DNA from: an uncultured Murdochiella sp.
GTDB taxonomy: Bacteria; Bacillota; Clostridia; Tissierellales; Peptoniphilaceae
Assembly (NCBI RefSeq): GCF_902488755.1
Contig: NZ_CABTXF010000039.1
Span: forward strand, 1-11,647
Reading direction: 5' to 3'
Length of the DNA stretch: 11,647 nucleotides
The notes under the pieces were generated by a model that was given only the letters and a program-made list of their open reading frames with translations, did not search any database and was not told where the DNA came from. The translations under genes and the position numbers were made by a program. Within the stretch, counting starts at the first letter, position 1. Each line of letters starts with the position of its first letter. Positions 1-5,912 of the stretch are shown here, piece after piece.

Positions 1-22
1 TCAAGCAGAAGACGGCATACGA
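1..22. other. Illumina adapter remnant at contig end
   Basis: Bases 2-22 match, as I remember it, the Illumina P7/small-RNA RT primer sequence (starts CAAGCAGAAG, ends GGCATACGA). Homology to the phosphorylase gene begins straight after it, in a reading frame that passes through the adapter without a stop. The match is 21 consecutive bases, far beyond chance. This is a sequencing artefact, so residues translated from bases 1-22 should be dropped and the left edge treated as an assembly end. Confidence 0.93.
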
Positions 23-258
23 ATGATGCGATTGATCCGGCTGTGGGGCTTTACGTGTGGAAAAAAGTTGGGGATGCGGTTCATAAAGGGGATGTTTTGT
101 TTACCGTTGAGGCTAACGATGAAGAAAAGGGCAGAGAAGCCATTGTCTTGGCGAAATCCGCTTATTCCTTTACACGTAATTCCGTCGCTTCTGCGCATAC
201 TCCCATATATGCAATAGTGCGAAAAGATGGCGTAACCCTCATGAAGCAGGATGCATAA
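23..258 (+). CDS. pdp: Pyrimidine-nucleoside phosphorylase, C-terminal fragment (partial)
   Basis: Only the last 77 codons are present; the 5' part is lost at the contig end. The frame is read from GAT at 25-27 to TAA at 256-258. The peptide reads DAIDPAVGLYVWKKVGDAV, then HKGDVLFTVEAND, the pattern of the C-terminal alpha/beta (PYNP_C) domain of thymidine/pyrimidine-nucleoside phosphorylases: an AVG turn, a KKVGD.V.KGD segment, and an acidic/asparagine-rich strand. The full enzyme (about 430-440 residues) phosphorolyses thymidine, deoxyuridine or uridine to a free base and a pentose 1-phosphate in the cytosol. cdd starts 9 bases downstream, the usual salvage-operon partner, which supports the call. 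Whether it is thymidine-specific (deoA) or broad-specificity (pdp) cannot be told from this fragment. An internal GTG at 43 is not a real start. Confidence 0.85.
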
Positions 259-267
259 GGAGACAAC

Positions 268-708
268 ATGCAAAAGTGGACAAGACAAAACTGCCCTCAA
301 AAAGCATTGGTAGACGCTGCAGAAGAAGCATTGGCGAATGCCTATTCGCCGTATTCGCATTTTCAGGTCGGGGCAGCGCTCTTAGATGAGCATGGCGTCA
401 TTTGGAGCGGATGTAATATTGAGAATGCGGCCTTCTCACCCGGCACCTGTGCCGAACGCACAGCGCTGTATAAAGCGGTTTCAGAGGGAGCGTGTTCCTT
501 TCAGGCGATTGCCATTGTCGGACGGCACGAAGGAGAAAGAAAGCTCACCGACGCATTCACAACCCCTTGTGGCGTTTGCCGACAGGCGTTAAGTGAATTT
601 TGCGCGAAGAAGATGCCGGTATTTTTAGCCAATGGGGAAGATTGCGTCATCGAATATACATTGGACGAATTGCTACCGCATTCCTTTGGTCCGGAAGATT
701 TGTCGTGA
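268..708 (+). CDS. cdd: Cytidine deaminase
   Basis: The product is a 146-residue zinc enzyme that hydrolytically deaminates cytidine and deoxycytidine to uridine and deoxyuridine, the typical length of the small homotetrameric bacterial type. Visible motifs are YSPYSHFQVGAAL at residues 26-38 and NIENAAFSPGTCAERTA at 50-66, with zinc ligand C61 and proton-shuttle E63. PCGVC at 100-104 supplies C101 and C104 as the other two zinc ligands. The ATG is chosen because AAGGAG (257-262) lies 5 bases upstream and overlaps the stop codon of the preceding phosphorylase gene, so the two are co-transcribed and probably translationally coupled. Together they send pyrimidine nucleosides to uracil and sugar phosphate. 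A strong hairpin terminator follows 16 bases after the stop. Nothing unusual is seen. Confidence 0.97.
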   Translation: MQKWTRQNCPQKALVDAAEEALANAYSPYSHFQVGAALLDEHGVIWSGCNIENAAFSPGTCAERTALYKAVSEGACSFQAIAIVGRHEGERKLTDAFTTPCGVCRQALSEFCAKKMPVFLANGEDCVIEYTLDELLPHSFGPEDLS

Positions 709-723
709 TGTAGAAAACAAATG

Positions 724-768
724 AAAAAAGACCTCCTTCTCGGTGTAAGCGGGAAAGAGGTCTTTTTT
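724..768. terminator. Bidirectional intrinsic terminator between cdd and mgtE
   Basis: There is a perfect 12-bp inverted repeat, AAAAAAGACCTC (724-735) and GAGGTCTTTTTT (757-768). A further five inner pairs (one G-U) follow after a single mismatch, leaving a loop of about 9 bases. The outer A6/T6 ends give a U-tract in both directions, so it can end the cdd transcript (+) and the mgtE transcript (-), whose stop codon is at 770-772. Confidence 0.93.
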
Positions 769-769
769 G

Positions 770-2119
770 TTAGAGATGTAAGATGGCTTTTGCCAAGAGA
801 AAGAAAACAATCAATCCGCTGGCGTCAATGATAGTCGTAATGAGCGGAGCAGCCATTAATGCCGGATCTACGCCGATGCGTTCCGCCAATAGCGGAAGCA
901 TACCTCCCAGAAGTTTAGAAAAGAGAACGATCGTCATGACTGCTAAGCCGACGACGATGCCCACAACGGGATCGTTTGGCGGAAATAGAGCGACGCGCAG
1001 AAAGGAGAGAAGCCCCAGTACGAGACCTACGCAGAGTGCTACGCGAAATTCTTTCCAGAGAACGCGAGGCGCATCTTTCCTATCAATATCTCCGGTCGCC
1101 AATCCGCGAATGATGAGCGTTGAGCTTTGCGCACCGGTGTTTCCGCCGGTATCGGTAAGCATCGGGATAAAGGTCACAAGAATGGGCAAGGTCAAGAAGG
1201 CATTCTCGAAAGAGCCTAAAATCAAACCATTGAGCATTCCGGAGAGCATAAGGAACAACAACCAAGGTAGCCGGCTTTTTGCCATATCCCACACGCTGGT
1301 ATCAAAATACTCTTTGTCATTCGGGTTAATCGCCGCCATGATTTGAAAGTCTTCGCTTGCCGCCTGTTCCGAGATATCCAACGCATCGTCCGCTGTAATG
1401 ATACCGACTATGCGTGACTCCGAATCAGTAACTGGCAGTGCGCTAAAGTCGTAGCGGGAGATGACATCGAGCGCATCTTCCTGATCGGTATCCGTAGTGA
1501 CGGAGATGACATGATCGTGCATCACGTCCACGATATTTTGCTCATCGTCTGCGGAGAGAAGTTCCCGAACCGACAGAACACCCAGGAGTTTCAAATCTTT
1601 ACTGGTAACATATACTTCGGAAAAAGAATCCAAAAGGCGTTTTTCATGGCGAATCTTATCAATCGCTTCGCGCACCGTCATGAGAGGATAAATCTGGATA
1701 AATTCGGCGCTCATGACGCTGCCAGCGGATTGATCGCTATACTTCAGAAAGCGATTGAGCTGTTCCCGTTTTTGCGGCGTAGCCGTCTGCAAAACAGCAC
1801 GCACCGCATTGGCAGGCATTTCTTCCAGTAGGTCAACAGCGTCGTCCACGTAAAGACCGTCGAAGATAGACGCTGTCTGCGATGTGGTAAACAGCGCCAC
1901 TAAATCCAATGCGCGCGGTACGCTTAAATACGAAAAGACATGCGCCGCTTTATCTTTCGTCATAAAACGAAAAAACATGGCGGCTTCTTCTGCCGGCTCT
2001 TCCTCTAAAATTGTCGCCACGTCCGCAGCGTGCATATCTTCAATATGCTGGCGGACCCCGACGACATCTTTTTTTTCAATTAGTTCATTGAGCTTCTCTA
2101 CAAAAGTTTTATTTTCCAT
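770..2119 (-). CDS. mgtE: Magnesium transporter MgtE
   Basis: The product is a 449-residue magnesium-selective channel/transporter of the inner membrane, almost the same length as the structurally known T. thermophilus protein (450). Domains in order are a helical MgtE N superfamily domain (about 1-130, with repeated acidic segments such as LEEEPAEEAAMFF), a pair of CBS domains (about 135-255) that gate the pore by binding Mg2+, and a C-terminal region of about five membrane helices from residue 275. Pore-region motifs include DTGGNTGAQ at 323-331, DPALMAAP at 418-425 and D432, which falls at the same number as the pore aspartate of the T. thermophilus protein. The start ATG (2117-2119) has GGAGGT (2125-2130) 5 bases upstream. 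Upstream lie a promoter, a 39-codon leader ORF and hairpins, which suggests control within the mRNA leader. No M-box-like riboswitch was recognised. Confidence 0.96.
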   Translation of the reverse strand: MENKTFVEKLNELIEKKDVVGVRQHIEDMHAADVATILEEEPAEEAAMFFRFMTKDKAAHVFSYLSVPRALDLVALFTTSQTASIFDGLYVDDAVDLLEEMPANAVRAVLQTATPQKREQLNRFLKYSDQSAGSVMSAEFIQIYPLMTVREAIDKIRHEKRLLDSFSEVYVTSKDLKLLGVLSVRELLSADDEQNIVDVMHDHVISVTTDTDQEDALDVISRYDFSALPVTDSESRIVGIITADDALDISEQAASEDFQIMAAINPNDKEYFDTSVWDMAKSRLPWLLFLMLSGMLNGLILGSFENAFLTLPILVTFIPMLTDTGGNTGAQSSTLIIRGLATGDIDRKDAPRVLWKEFRVALCVGLVLGLLSFLRVALFPPNDPVVGIVVGLAVMTIVLFSKLLGGMLPLLAERIGVDPALMAAPLITTIIDASGLIVFFLLAKAILHL

Positions 2120-2181
2120 TTTGCACCTCCGTCATGGTACGCACGGCAATGCAAACGTCTCCTACCCAATAGGGAAATGAG

Positions 2182-2240
2182 CGCCTTTCTCAGCGCAGAA
2201 AAACAAGAAGAGAAAAAGAAGGCTTCTCTTCGGAAAGGCG
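2182..2240 (-). promoter_or_regulatory. Nested hairpins at end of mgtE leader ORF, possible attenuator
   Basis: Read on the minus strand, an outer perfect 8-bp stem CGCCTTTC (2240-2233) / GAAAGGCG (2189-2182) encloses an inner perfect 8-bp stem GAAGAGAA (2231-2224) / TTCTCTTC (2214-2207). The inner stem is followed directly by a U-rich run, TTGTTTTTCT, which is terminator-like although the stem is A/U-rich. The stop codon of the 39-codon leader ORF (2190-2192) sits between the two right arms, so ribosome position would decide which parts can fold. The sequence TCTTCTTG (2211-2204) is also complementary to CAAGAAGA (2329-2322) just upstream of the leader ORF's ribosome-binding site, a possible competing pairing. 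The inverted repeats are seen directly; the regulatory role is inference. Confidence 0.5.
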
Positions 2241-2309
2241 TTCATTCATCGAACTTCGAGGTTCAGTCGGCGGCGTTTCTGCATTGTCTGAATGGTTCAC
2301 AGGTCCCAT
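2190..2309 (-). CDS. Putative 39-aa leader peptide upstream of mgtE
   Basis: This is a small ORF with ATG at 2309-2307 and TGA at 2192-2190. It is supported by AAAGGAG (2322-2316) six bases upstream and a consensus-like promoter about 45 bases further up, so transcription and translation are both plausible. The start is 5' truncated relative to a longer open frame (from 2390), because the promoter and ribosome-binding site both point to this ATG. The peptide has no recognisable domain. It contains five prolines (3, 13, 14, 17, 30) and six acidic residues, clustered in SDNAETPPTEPR (7-18), and ends in a hydrophobic stretch SFSLLVFLR. It lies 70 bases before mgtE in the same transcript, and its last third overlaps nested hairpins. 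Acidic/proline-rich leader peptides such as MgtL control mgtA in enterobacteria, so a magnesium- or proline-responsive leader is a reasonable hypothesis. An incidental ORF remains possible. Confidence 0.6.
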   Translation of the reverse strand: MGPVNHSDNAETPPTEPRSSMNERLSEEKPSFSLLVFLR

Positions 2310-2361
2310 GTTGAACTCCTTTCTTCTTGAAAATGAATGGACGCGATGCGCCCTATCTTTT

Positions 2362-2390
2362 ATTTTAGGCACTATCCCGAAAAATGGCAA
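2362..2390 (-). promoter_or_regulatory. Promoter for the mgtE leader ORF and mgtE
   Basis: On the minus strand, TTGCCA (2390-2385) and TAAAAT (2367-2362) are separated by 17 bases, matching sigma-A consensus at 4/6 and 5/6 with ideal spacing. The predicted transcript start is near 2355. This gives a 5' leader of about 235 bases before mgtE, containing the 39-codon ORF. The -35 box sits at the foot of the scfB terminator. Confidence 0.72.
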
Positions 2391-2430
2391 GAAAAAGAAG
2401 CGCTTTTCTTTTTTAATGCAGAAAAGCGTT
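2391..2430 (-). terminator. Intrinsic terminator downstream of scfB
   Basis: On the minus strand, CGCTTTTCT (2428-2420) pairs perfectly with AGAAAAGCG (2409-2401) around a 10-base loop. The stem extends by a G-U and an A-U pair and is followed by the T-rich run CTTCTTTTTC. It lies about 55 bases after the scfB stop codon and just before the mgtE promoter, so it separates the two transcription units. Confidence 0.75.
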
Positions 2431-2485
2431 CCCGGTTGTTATGATAAAAAGGCAGCCCATCCAATAGTGGTTTACCCGGAAAGAA

Positions 2486-3955
2486 TTATTCTTGTCTGGA
2501 AAGCGCCTGATCCGCCTGAATAGCAAGCGCACATTCCATACGTTTGCGGAAAAGTGTACAACTAAACGGAACGGTTCCCGTGAGGGAGCCGGAAGCGTGC
2601 CACGCATTGGCAGCGCATCCGCCGGAACAGTAGAGTTTTGCCCAACAGTCACTGCATTCAGGATGAGAATAGCAATTGCATTCCTTAAAAGGTTCGGTTA
2701 CGACTGGATTGGTAATGCCATCGAAAACATTGCCCACGATAAATTGTTCTTCACCGACAAACTGATGACACGGGTACAGATCCCCCTGTGGAGTGACCGC
2801 CAAATATTCAACGCCACTTCCGCATCCGGAGATGCGTTTATGAATACAAGGTCCGCCTTCTAAATTCATCATGAAATGGTAGAACACGAAGGGGTGATCC
2901 GTCGGCGCAAGATCGTCAACAGAATTGCCTTGTCGGACAGCGTTTCGGGCGAGACGATTTCGGCGAATCATTTCCGATGCGAGTTTATCGTATTCATTAA
3001 GAAGCATTTTCGTATCTTCGGAACTAAGCATGTAAGGCTCATTGGCATCGCCAATGACCGGCTCCATGGAAAGACGATAGAATCCGAGATTTGCCATGTG
3101 CAGCACATCCTGATAAAAATCCACGTTATTCTTAGTGAAGGTGCCGCGCATATAGTATTCTTTTTCGCCGCGCCGTTCGACAAAGGCATGAAAACGCGGA
3201 ACAATGCGATCGTAGCTTCCTCGACCGTCAATGGTGTGACGAAGGCGGTCATGCACTTCCTTTCGTCCATCTAAAGAGAGGACAACATTGTGCATTTCTC
3301 GGTTCAGGAATTCGGTTACTTCGTCATCTAACAACATGCCGTTCGTGGTAAAGGTGAATCGGAATTGTTTTCCTGTTCCCGCTTCTCTTTTACGGGCATA
3401 CGCTACGGTATCTTTGACCAGCTGCCAATTGAGCATGGGTTCCCCGCCAAAAAAATCAATGTCTATTTTTTTATGGGGACCAGATGCTTCTACTACAAAG
3501 TCGATGGCGCGTTTAGCCACCTCCATGGTCATCAGGGCACGCTCGCCGTGATACTTTCCTTGGCTGGCAAAGCAATAGTCGCAATCTAAGTTGCACGTAT
3601 GCGCAACGTTCAGACAAAGCGCTTTGACATAGGTTTTTCGGTCGCGCAATTGGAAGGACAGATTCGCATAGGGATCTTCGGTAAAAAGGCGTTTTTCTTC
3701 AATCAGTGTTGCCAGATCCGATAGTGCTTCATCCACCTCATCCGCGGTAAAGGAAGGAAATGCTGTCAGAATGCGTGTTTTTGCCGTCTTTTGTGTATCG
3801 TCATCCAGACCTTGTTCGGGAAAAAAAACTTTTTCTTTTTGTAACGTTTCTAACACACCCAATAAAGCAAAAGAAAGGTCGTCTAAAATATGAACCGCGC
3901 CGGAATAGACATCCAGCGCGATTTTATATCCTTGCGATTGAAAAAAATGAATCAT
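2486..3955 (-). CDS. scfB: SCIFF peptide maturase, radical SAM/SPASM thioether-forming enzyme
   Basis: The product is a 489-residue radical SAM enzyme that installs Cys-derived thioether crosslinks in the six-cysteine precursor encoded just upstream (ranthipeptide maturation, cytosolic, oxygen-sensitive). The N-terminal part (about 1-100) resembles the precursor-recognition region of these maturases, with GYKIALDVYSGAVHILDDL. The radical SAM motif HTCNLDCDYCF carries C121, C125 and C128, which bind the [4Fe-4S]-SAM cluster. A GGEP-type motif (FFGGEPML) follows. The C-terminal SPASM region is cysteine-rich (PCIHKRISGCGSG, YPCH, ECNCYSHPECSDCW, YCSGGC) and would bind auxiliary clusters. The start at 3955 is chosen because homology begins MIHFFQSQGY; the frame stays open to 4090, but that extension is Arg/Ala-rich and overlaps scfA out of frame. 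The ribosome-binding site is weak (AAGGA, 13 bases upstream), so translation may be coupled to scfA, which ends 16 bases before. Confidence 0.95.
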   Translation of the reverse strand: MIHFFQSQGYKIALDVYSGAVHILDDLSFALLGVLETLQKEKVFFPEQGLDDDTQKTAKTRILTAFPSFTADEVDEALSDLATLIEEKRLFTEDPYANLSFQLRDRKTYVKALCLNVAHTCNLDCDYCFASQGKYHGERALMTMEVAKRAIDFVVEASGPHKKIDIDFFGGEPMLNWQLVKDTVAYARKREAGTGKQFRFTFTTNGMLLDDEVTEFLNREMHNVVLSLDGRKEVHDRLRHTIDGRGSYDRIVPRFHAFVERRGEKEYYMRGTFTKNNVDFYQDVLHMANLGFYRLSMEPVIGDANEPYMLSSEDTKMLLNEYDKLASEMIRRNRLARNAVRQGNSVDDLAPTDHPFVFYHFMMNLEGGPCIHKRISGCGSGVEYLAVTPQGDLYPCHQFVGEEQFIVGNVFDGITNPVVTEPFKECNCYSHPECSDCWAKLYCSGGCAANAWHASGSLTGTVPFSCTLFRKRMECALAIQADQALSRQE

Positions 3956-3971
3956 TCGTACTTGTCGTTCC

Positions 3972-4118
3972 TTATTTCGACGCCTGTTCGCAGTCTTGGT
4001 TCGCAATGCCGCAGGACGTTTTGCACGCCGACTGGCAAGAGGTCTGGCATTCGCCGCATCCGCCCTCTTTGGCGCTCTTTTGAAGATCACGGGTTTGCAA
4101 ACTGATAATATGTTTCAT
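3972..4118 (-). CDS. scfA: SCIFF ranthipeptide precursor (six cysteines in forty-five)
   Basis: This is a 48-residue peptide with ATG at 4118-4116 and TAA at 3974-3972. It begins MKHIISLQTRDLQKSAKEGG and continues into a cysteine core with C21, C24, C28, C32, C36 and C43 (CGECQTSCQSACKTSCG). The MKHI start and the CGECQ.SCQSACKTSC core are diagnostic of the SCIFF family. AGGAGG (4129-4124) lies 5 bases upstream. The gene directly precedes its maturase scfB, the usual arrangement, and has its own promoter. The family is known to receive Cys-to-acceptor thioether links. Here the residue after the fifth Cys is Gly37, where family members usually have Thr. There is no dedicated protease or exporter gene beside it, which is normal for this family. 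The function of the mature peptide is unknown. Confidence 0.96.
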   Translation of the reverse strand: MKHIISLQTRDLQKSAKEGGCGECQTSCQSACKTSCGIANQDCEQASK

Positions 4119-4137
4119 CTTGTCCTCCTCAGGATCA

Positions 4138-4150
4138 TGACCGCTGGTCA
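4138..4150. repeat. Small palindrome in the scfA 5' leader
   Basis: TGACC, GCT, GGTCA forms a perfect 5-bp inverted repeat with a 3-base spacer. It lies between the predicted scfA transcript start and its ribosome-binding site (4124-4129). It could be a short RNA hairpin or half of an operator, but at this length chance is also likely. Confidence 0.3.
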
Positions 4151-4177
4151 ATTGGTTTTCCCATTCGGGTTTCTTCT

Positions 4178-4206
4178 ATTTTACGTTCGTGTAGGCAAAG
4201 CGTCAA
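4178..4206 (-). promoter_or_regulatory. scfAB promoter overlapping the decarboxylase stop codon
   Basis: On the minus strand, TTGACG (4206-4201) and TAAAAT (4183-4178) are 17 bases apart, a near-consensus sigma-A promoter (5/6 and 5/6). The -35 hexamer contains the TGA stop (4205-4203) of the decarboxylase gene. The predicted start is near 4170, giving a leader of about 50 bases before scfA. It implies separate transcription of scfAB, with possible read-through from upstream since no terminator is seen there. Confidence 0.75.
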
Positions 4207-5702
4207 CCGGGTAATGCTGTCTCTGTTTCATCCGTAATGGATTCAGCAAGTTCTGCGCCGACGACATACAGAGAGAGTTTCTGGAAAGGAAGCCCTTCAG
4301 GACGCCGATCGGTACGTAACCGCACGCCGCGCGACGCCATCCCTTGTAAGGCATCTAAAGTGCTTTGACGGATTTGTTCACCGGGCATCAAAAGAGGAAT
4401 GCCGGGGGGATAGGTCCATAAGGCTTCTGCCGCAACATATCCTGCCGTATCGGAAAGCAACACATCCGATTTGGGTGCTCGACGCGCCTGGGCAATCGAG
4501 AGAATCTGCACAGGTAACGAGGGAAGTGTGGAGACCGGACGCTTTTTCGGTGTTTTGAAAAGCGTGGCATCAATTTTCAAGATGGCATCTACGAGAGAGG
4601 GGAAAATCGTCGGGTCATCGCCAATAGAAAGCAGGAGGAGAACATGTTCTGCCTGCGCCATTTCTGGTTCAAACCCTTCTTTTCGCAATCGAGATGCCAG
4701 CTGTGGACCAGAAACAGAGGCCTGTGCTGTGGAAAGGACAACGCGGAAGGGGTCACTGGGAAGAACGACCCTCTGTGCATTAAAATCCATCCACTCCAGA
4801 ACCGTAAGAGTACGTAAACGCCTTGCTGCTGCAAGCCAGGCATCAAGGACTTCCTGATGCCGCCGGATGCCTTCTTTTGCCAATGTTCGCAAACAATGAT
4901 CGATCGATGCGAGGAGAATATGCGAGGGCGAACTGGTCTCAAAAATAGAAATGGCGCGGGAAAGCTCTGTGCAATCCACGCTGCTTGCGGCATGAACCAG
5001 CGCAGCCGGTGTCAACGCGGGCAAGGTTTTGTGCAGACTTTCGACGACGAGATCGGCTCCATCCATAACGGCATCGGTAAAATGTGGTAGAAAGCCTGCC
5101 AGATAGCGCAAATGTGCGCCATGCGCCTGATCAACCATGAGCTTGGCACCATGAAGATGGCAGAGCTCGGCGATGGCACGAATATCGCAGCGTTGGCCTT
5201 CAAAAGTAGGCGAGGTGAGCAATACCGTTTTAATGTCCGGAAAAGCATCCAAAGCCGCTTGTACCTGTTCCGGTCGAATGGGACCGGGAATGCCCGGTGG
5301 CAATACATCCGGCATGAGGTATACCGGCTTGAGATGAAGCAGTTCCACCGCATGATATAGACTCTGATGGCTTGCACGGGAAAGAAGAATCGCGGAGCCG
5401 GGCGGACAAAGCGTGTACATCCCGGCAAGATTCCCGCCTGTAGAGCCCTGAACGGAGTAAAAAGAAGCGGCAGCGCCTACCTCTTTTGCCAATTCTTGCA
5501 GTCTTTTACGCAAGGCGGCATCCGGATGGTGAAGATCCCAAGTCCCCTCAATTTCGGTTACATCCAGCCCATAGGGAAGCTCTTGACCATAACGGGGATT
5601 TCGTTTGTGCCCTGGCATATGAAGAGGATAGAGCCCGTTCTTGCGAACGTCTCTTAGCGTATTTAAGTATTCGTTCGGCTCTTGTGGACCATGCTGTTCC
5701 AT
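4203..5702 (-). CDS. Orn/Lys/Arg-type PLP-dependent decarboxylase
   Basis: The product is a 499-residue fold-type I PLP enzyme of the Orn/Lys/Arg decarboxylase family, short form (as in Bacillus SpeA/YaaO-like proteins). These decarboxylate a basic amino acid to a polyamine precursor such as agmatine or cadaverine. Visible features are the N-terminal LHMPGHKR motif (27-34), PLP-binding VQGSTGGNLAGM, the DQAHGAH segment around the cofactor aspartate, and SLHKTL with PLP lysine K225. The C-terminal third (from about 390) matches the smaller OKR_DC C-terminal domain, including TYPPGIPLLMPGE. The start at 5702 is preferred over one 14 codons upstream, because AAGGAA lies 5 bases before it and homology starts near there. 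The substrate cannot be assigned by eye. The stop codon overlaps the scfA promoter. Upstream is a divergent intergenic region shared with the ABC operon. Confidence 0.88.
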   Translation of the reverse strand: MEQHGPQEPNEYLNTLRDVRKNGLYPLHMPGHKRNPRYGQELPYGLDVTEIEGTWDLHHPDAALRKRLQELAKEVGAAASFYSVQGSTGGNLAGMYTLCPPGSAILLSRASHQSLYHAVELLHLKPVYLMPDVLPPGIPGPIRPEQVQAALDAFPDIKTVLLTSPTFEGQRCDIRAIAELCHLHGAKLMVDQAHGAHLRYLAGFLPHFTDAVMDGADLVVESLHKTLPALTPAALVHAASSVDCTELSRAISIFETSSPSHILLASIDHCLRTLAKEGIRRHQEVLDAWLAAARRLRTLTVLEWMDFNAQRVVLPSDPFRVVLSTAQASVSGPQLASRLRKEGFEPEMAQAEHVLLLLSIGDDPTIFPSLVDAILKIDATLFKTPKKRPVSTLPSLPVQILSIAQARRAPKSDVLLSDTAGYVAAEALWTYPPGIPLLMPGEQIRQSTLDALQGMASRGVRLRTDRRPEGLPFQKLSLYVVGAELAESITDETETALPG

Positions 5703-5912
5703 ATATCTTCCTTCTATTGCACAATGCCTTGTTTTTCGCCCCATGGCGGAAGTTCTTGATTTTCTTGCCAGTGTCCTTTTGCGTTATAACGTTTCTTTTA
5801 TAAGAAGAAAACCGTATAATGGGAAGGACAGTAGCGATCCGTCTGTCAACGGCATACGTAGAATTATACCGTGTATTCTCTTTATGTTGGATTTTTTCCG
5901 AAAGGAGGCGAC
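5703..5912. promoter_or_regulatory. Divergent intergenic region with ABC-operon promoter and palindrome
   Basis: This 210-base gap separates the decarboxylase gene (-) from the ABC exporter operon (+). It holds a perfect -10 hexamer TATAAT (5815-5820) facing the ABC genes, but the matching -35 position (5792-5797, TTTCTT) is poor, which could mean activator dependence. A perfect 10-base palindrome CGTTATAACG (5782-5791) lies just upstream of that -35 position. An AT-rich, roughly symmetric stretch, TTTCTTTTATAAGAAGAAA, overlaps the promoter. A second weak -10 (TTATAC, 5864-5869) lies nearer the gene. No clear promoter for the decarboxylase could be fixed. No convincing small ORF was found here. 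Confidence 0.45.

Noticed and set aside
43..258. Complete small protein starting at GTG 43
   Set aside because: The sequence is the C-terminal domain of pyrimidine-nucleoside phosphorylase, and homology continues upstream of 43 to the adapter.
783..1346. Long plus-strand ORF inside mgtE
   Set aside because: It is an antisense shadow of a clear mgtE reading frame, with low-complexity Ser/Thr/Arg composition.
2120..2390. M-box magnesium riboswitch ahead of mgtE
   Set aside because: No M-box-like conserved blocks were recognised, and most of the leader is occupied by the 39-codon ORF. A covariance-model search could still overturn this.
2284..2523. Plus-strand ORF across the scfB-mgtE gap
   Set aside because: It has no ribosome-binding site, lies antisense to the leader ORF and terminator, and has no recognisable features.
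3956..4090. N-terminal extension of the scfB frame by 45 codons
   Set aside because: It overlaps scfA out of frame, is Arg/Ala-rich without family similarity, and SCIFF maturases normally begin at the MIHFFQ-like start at 3955.
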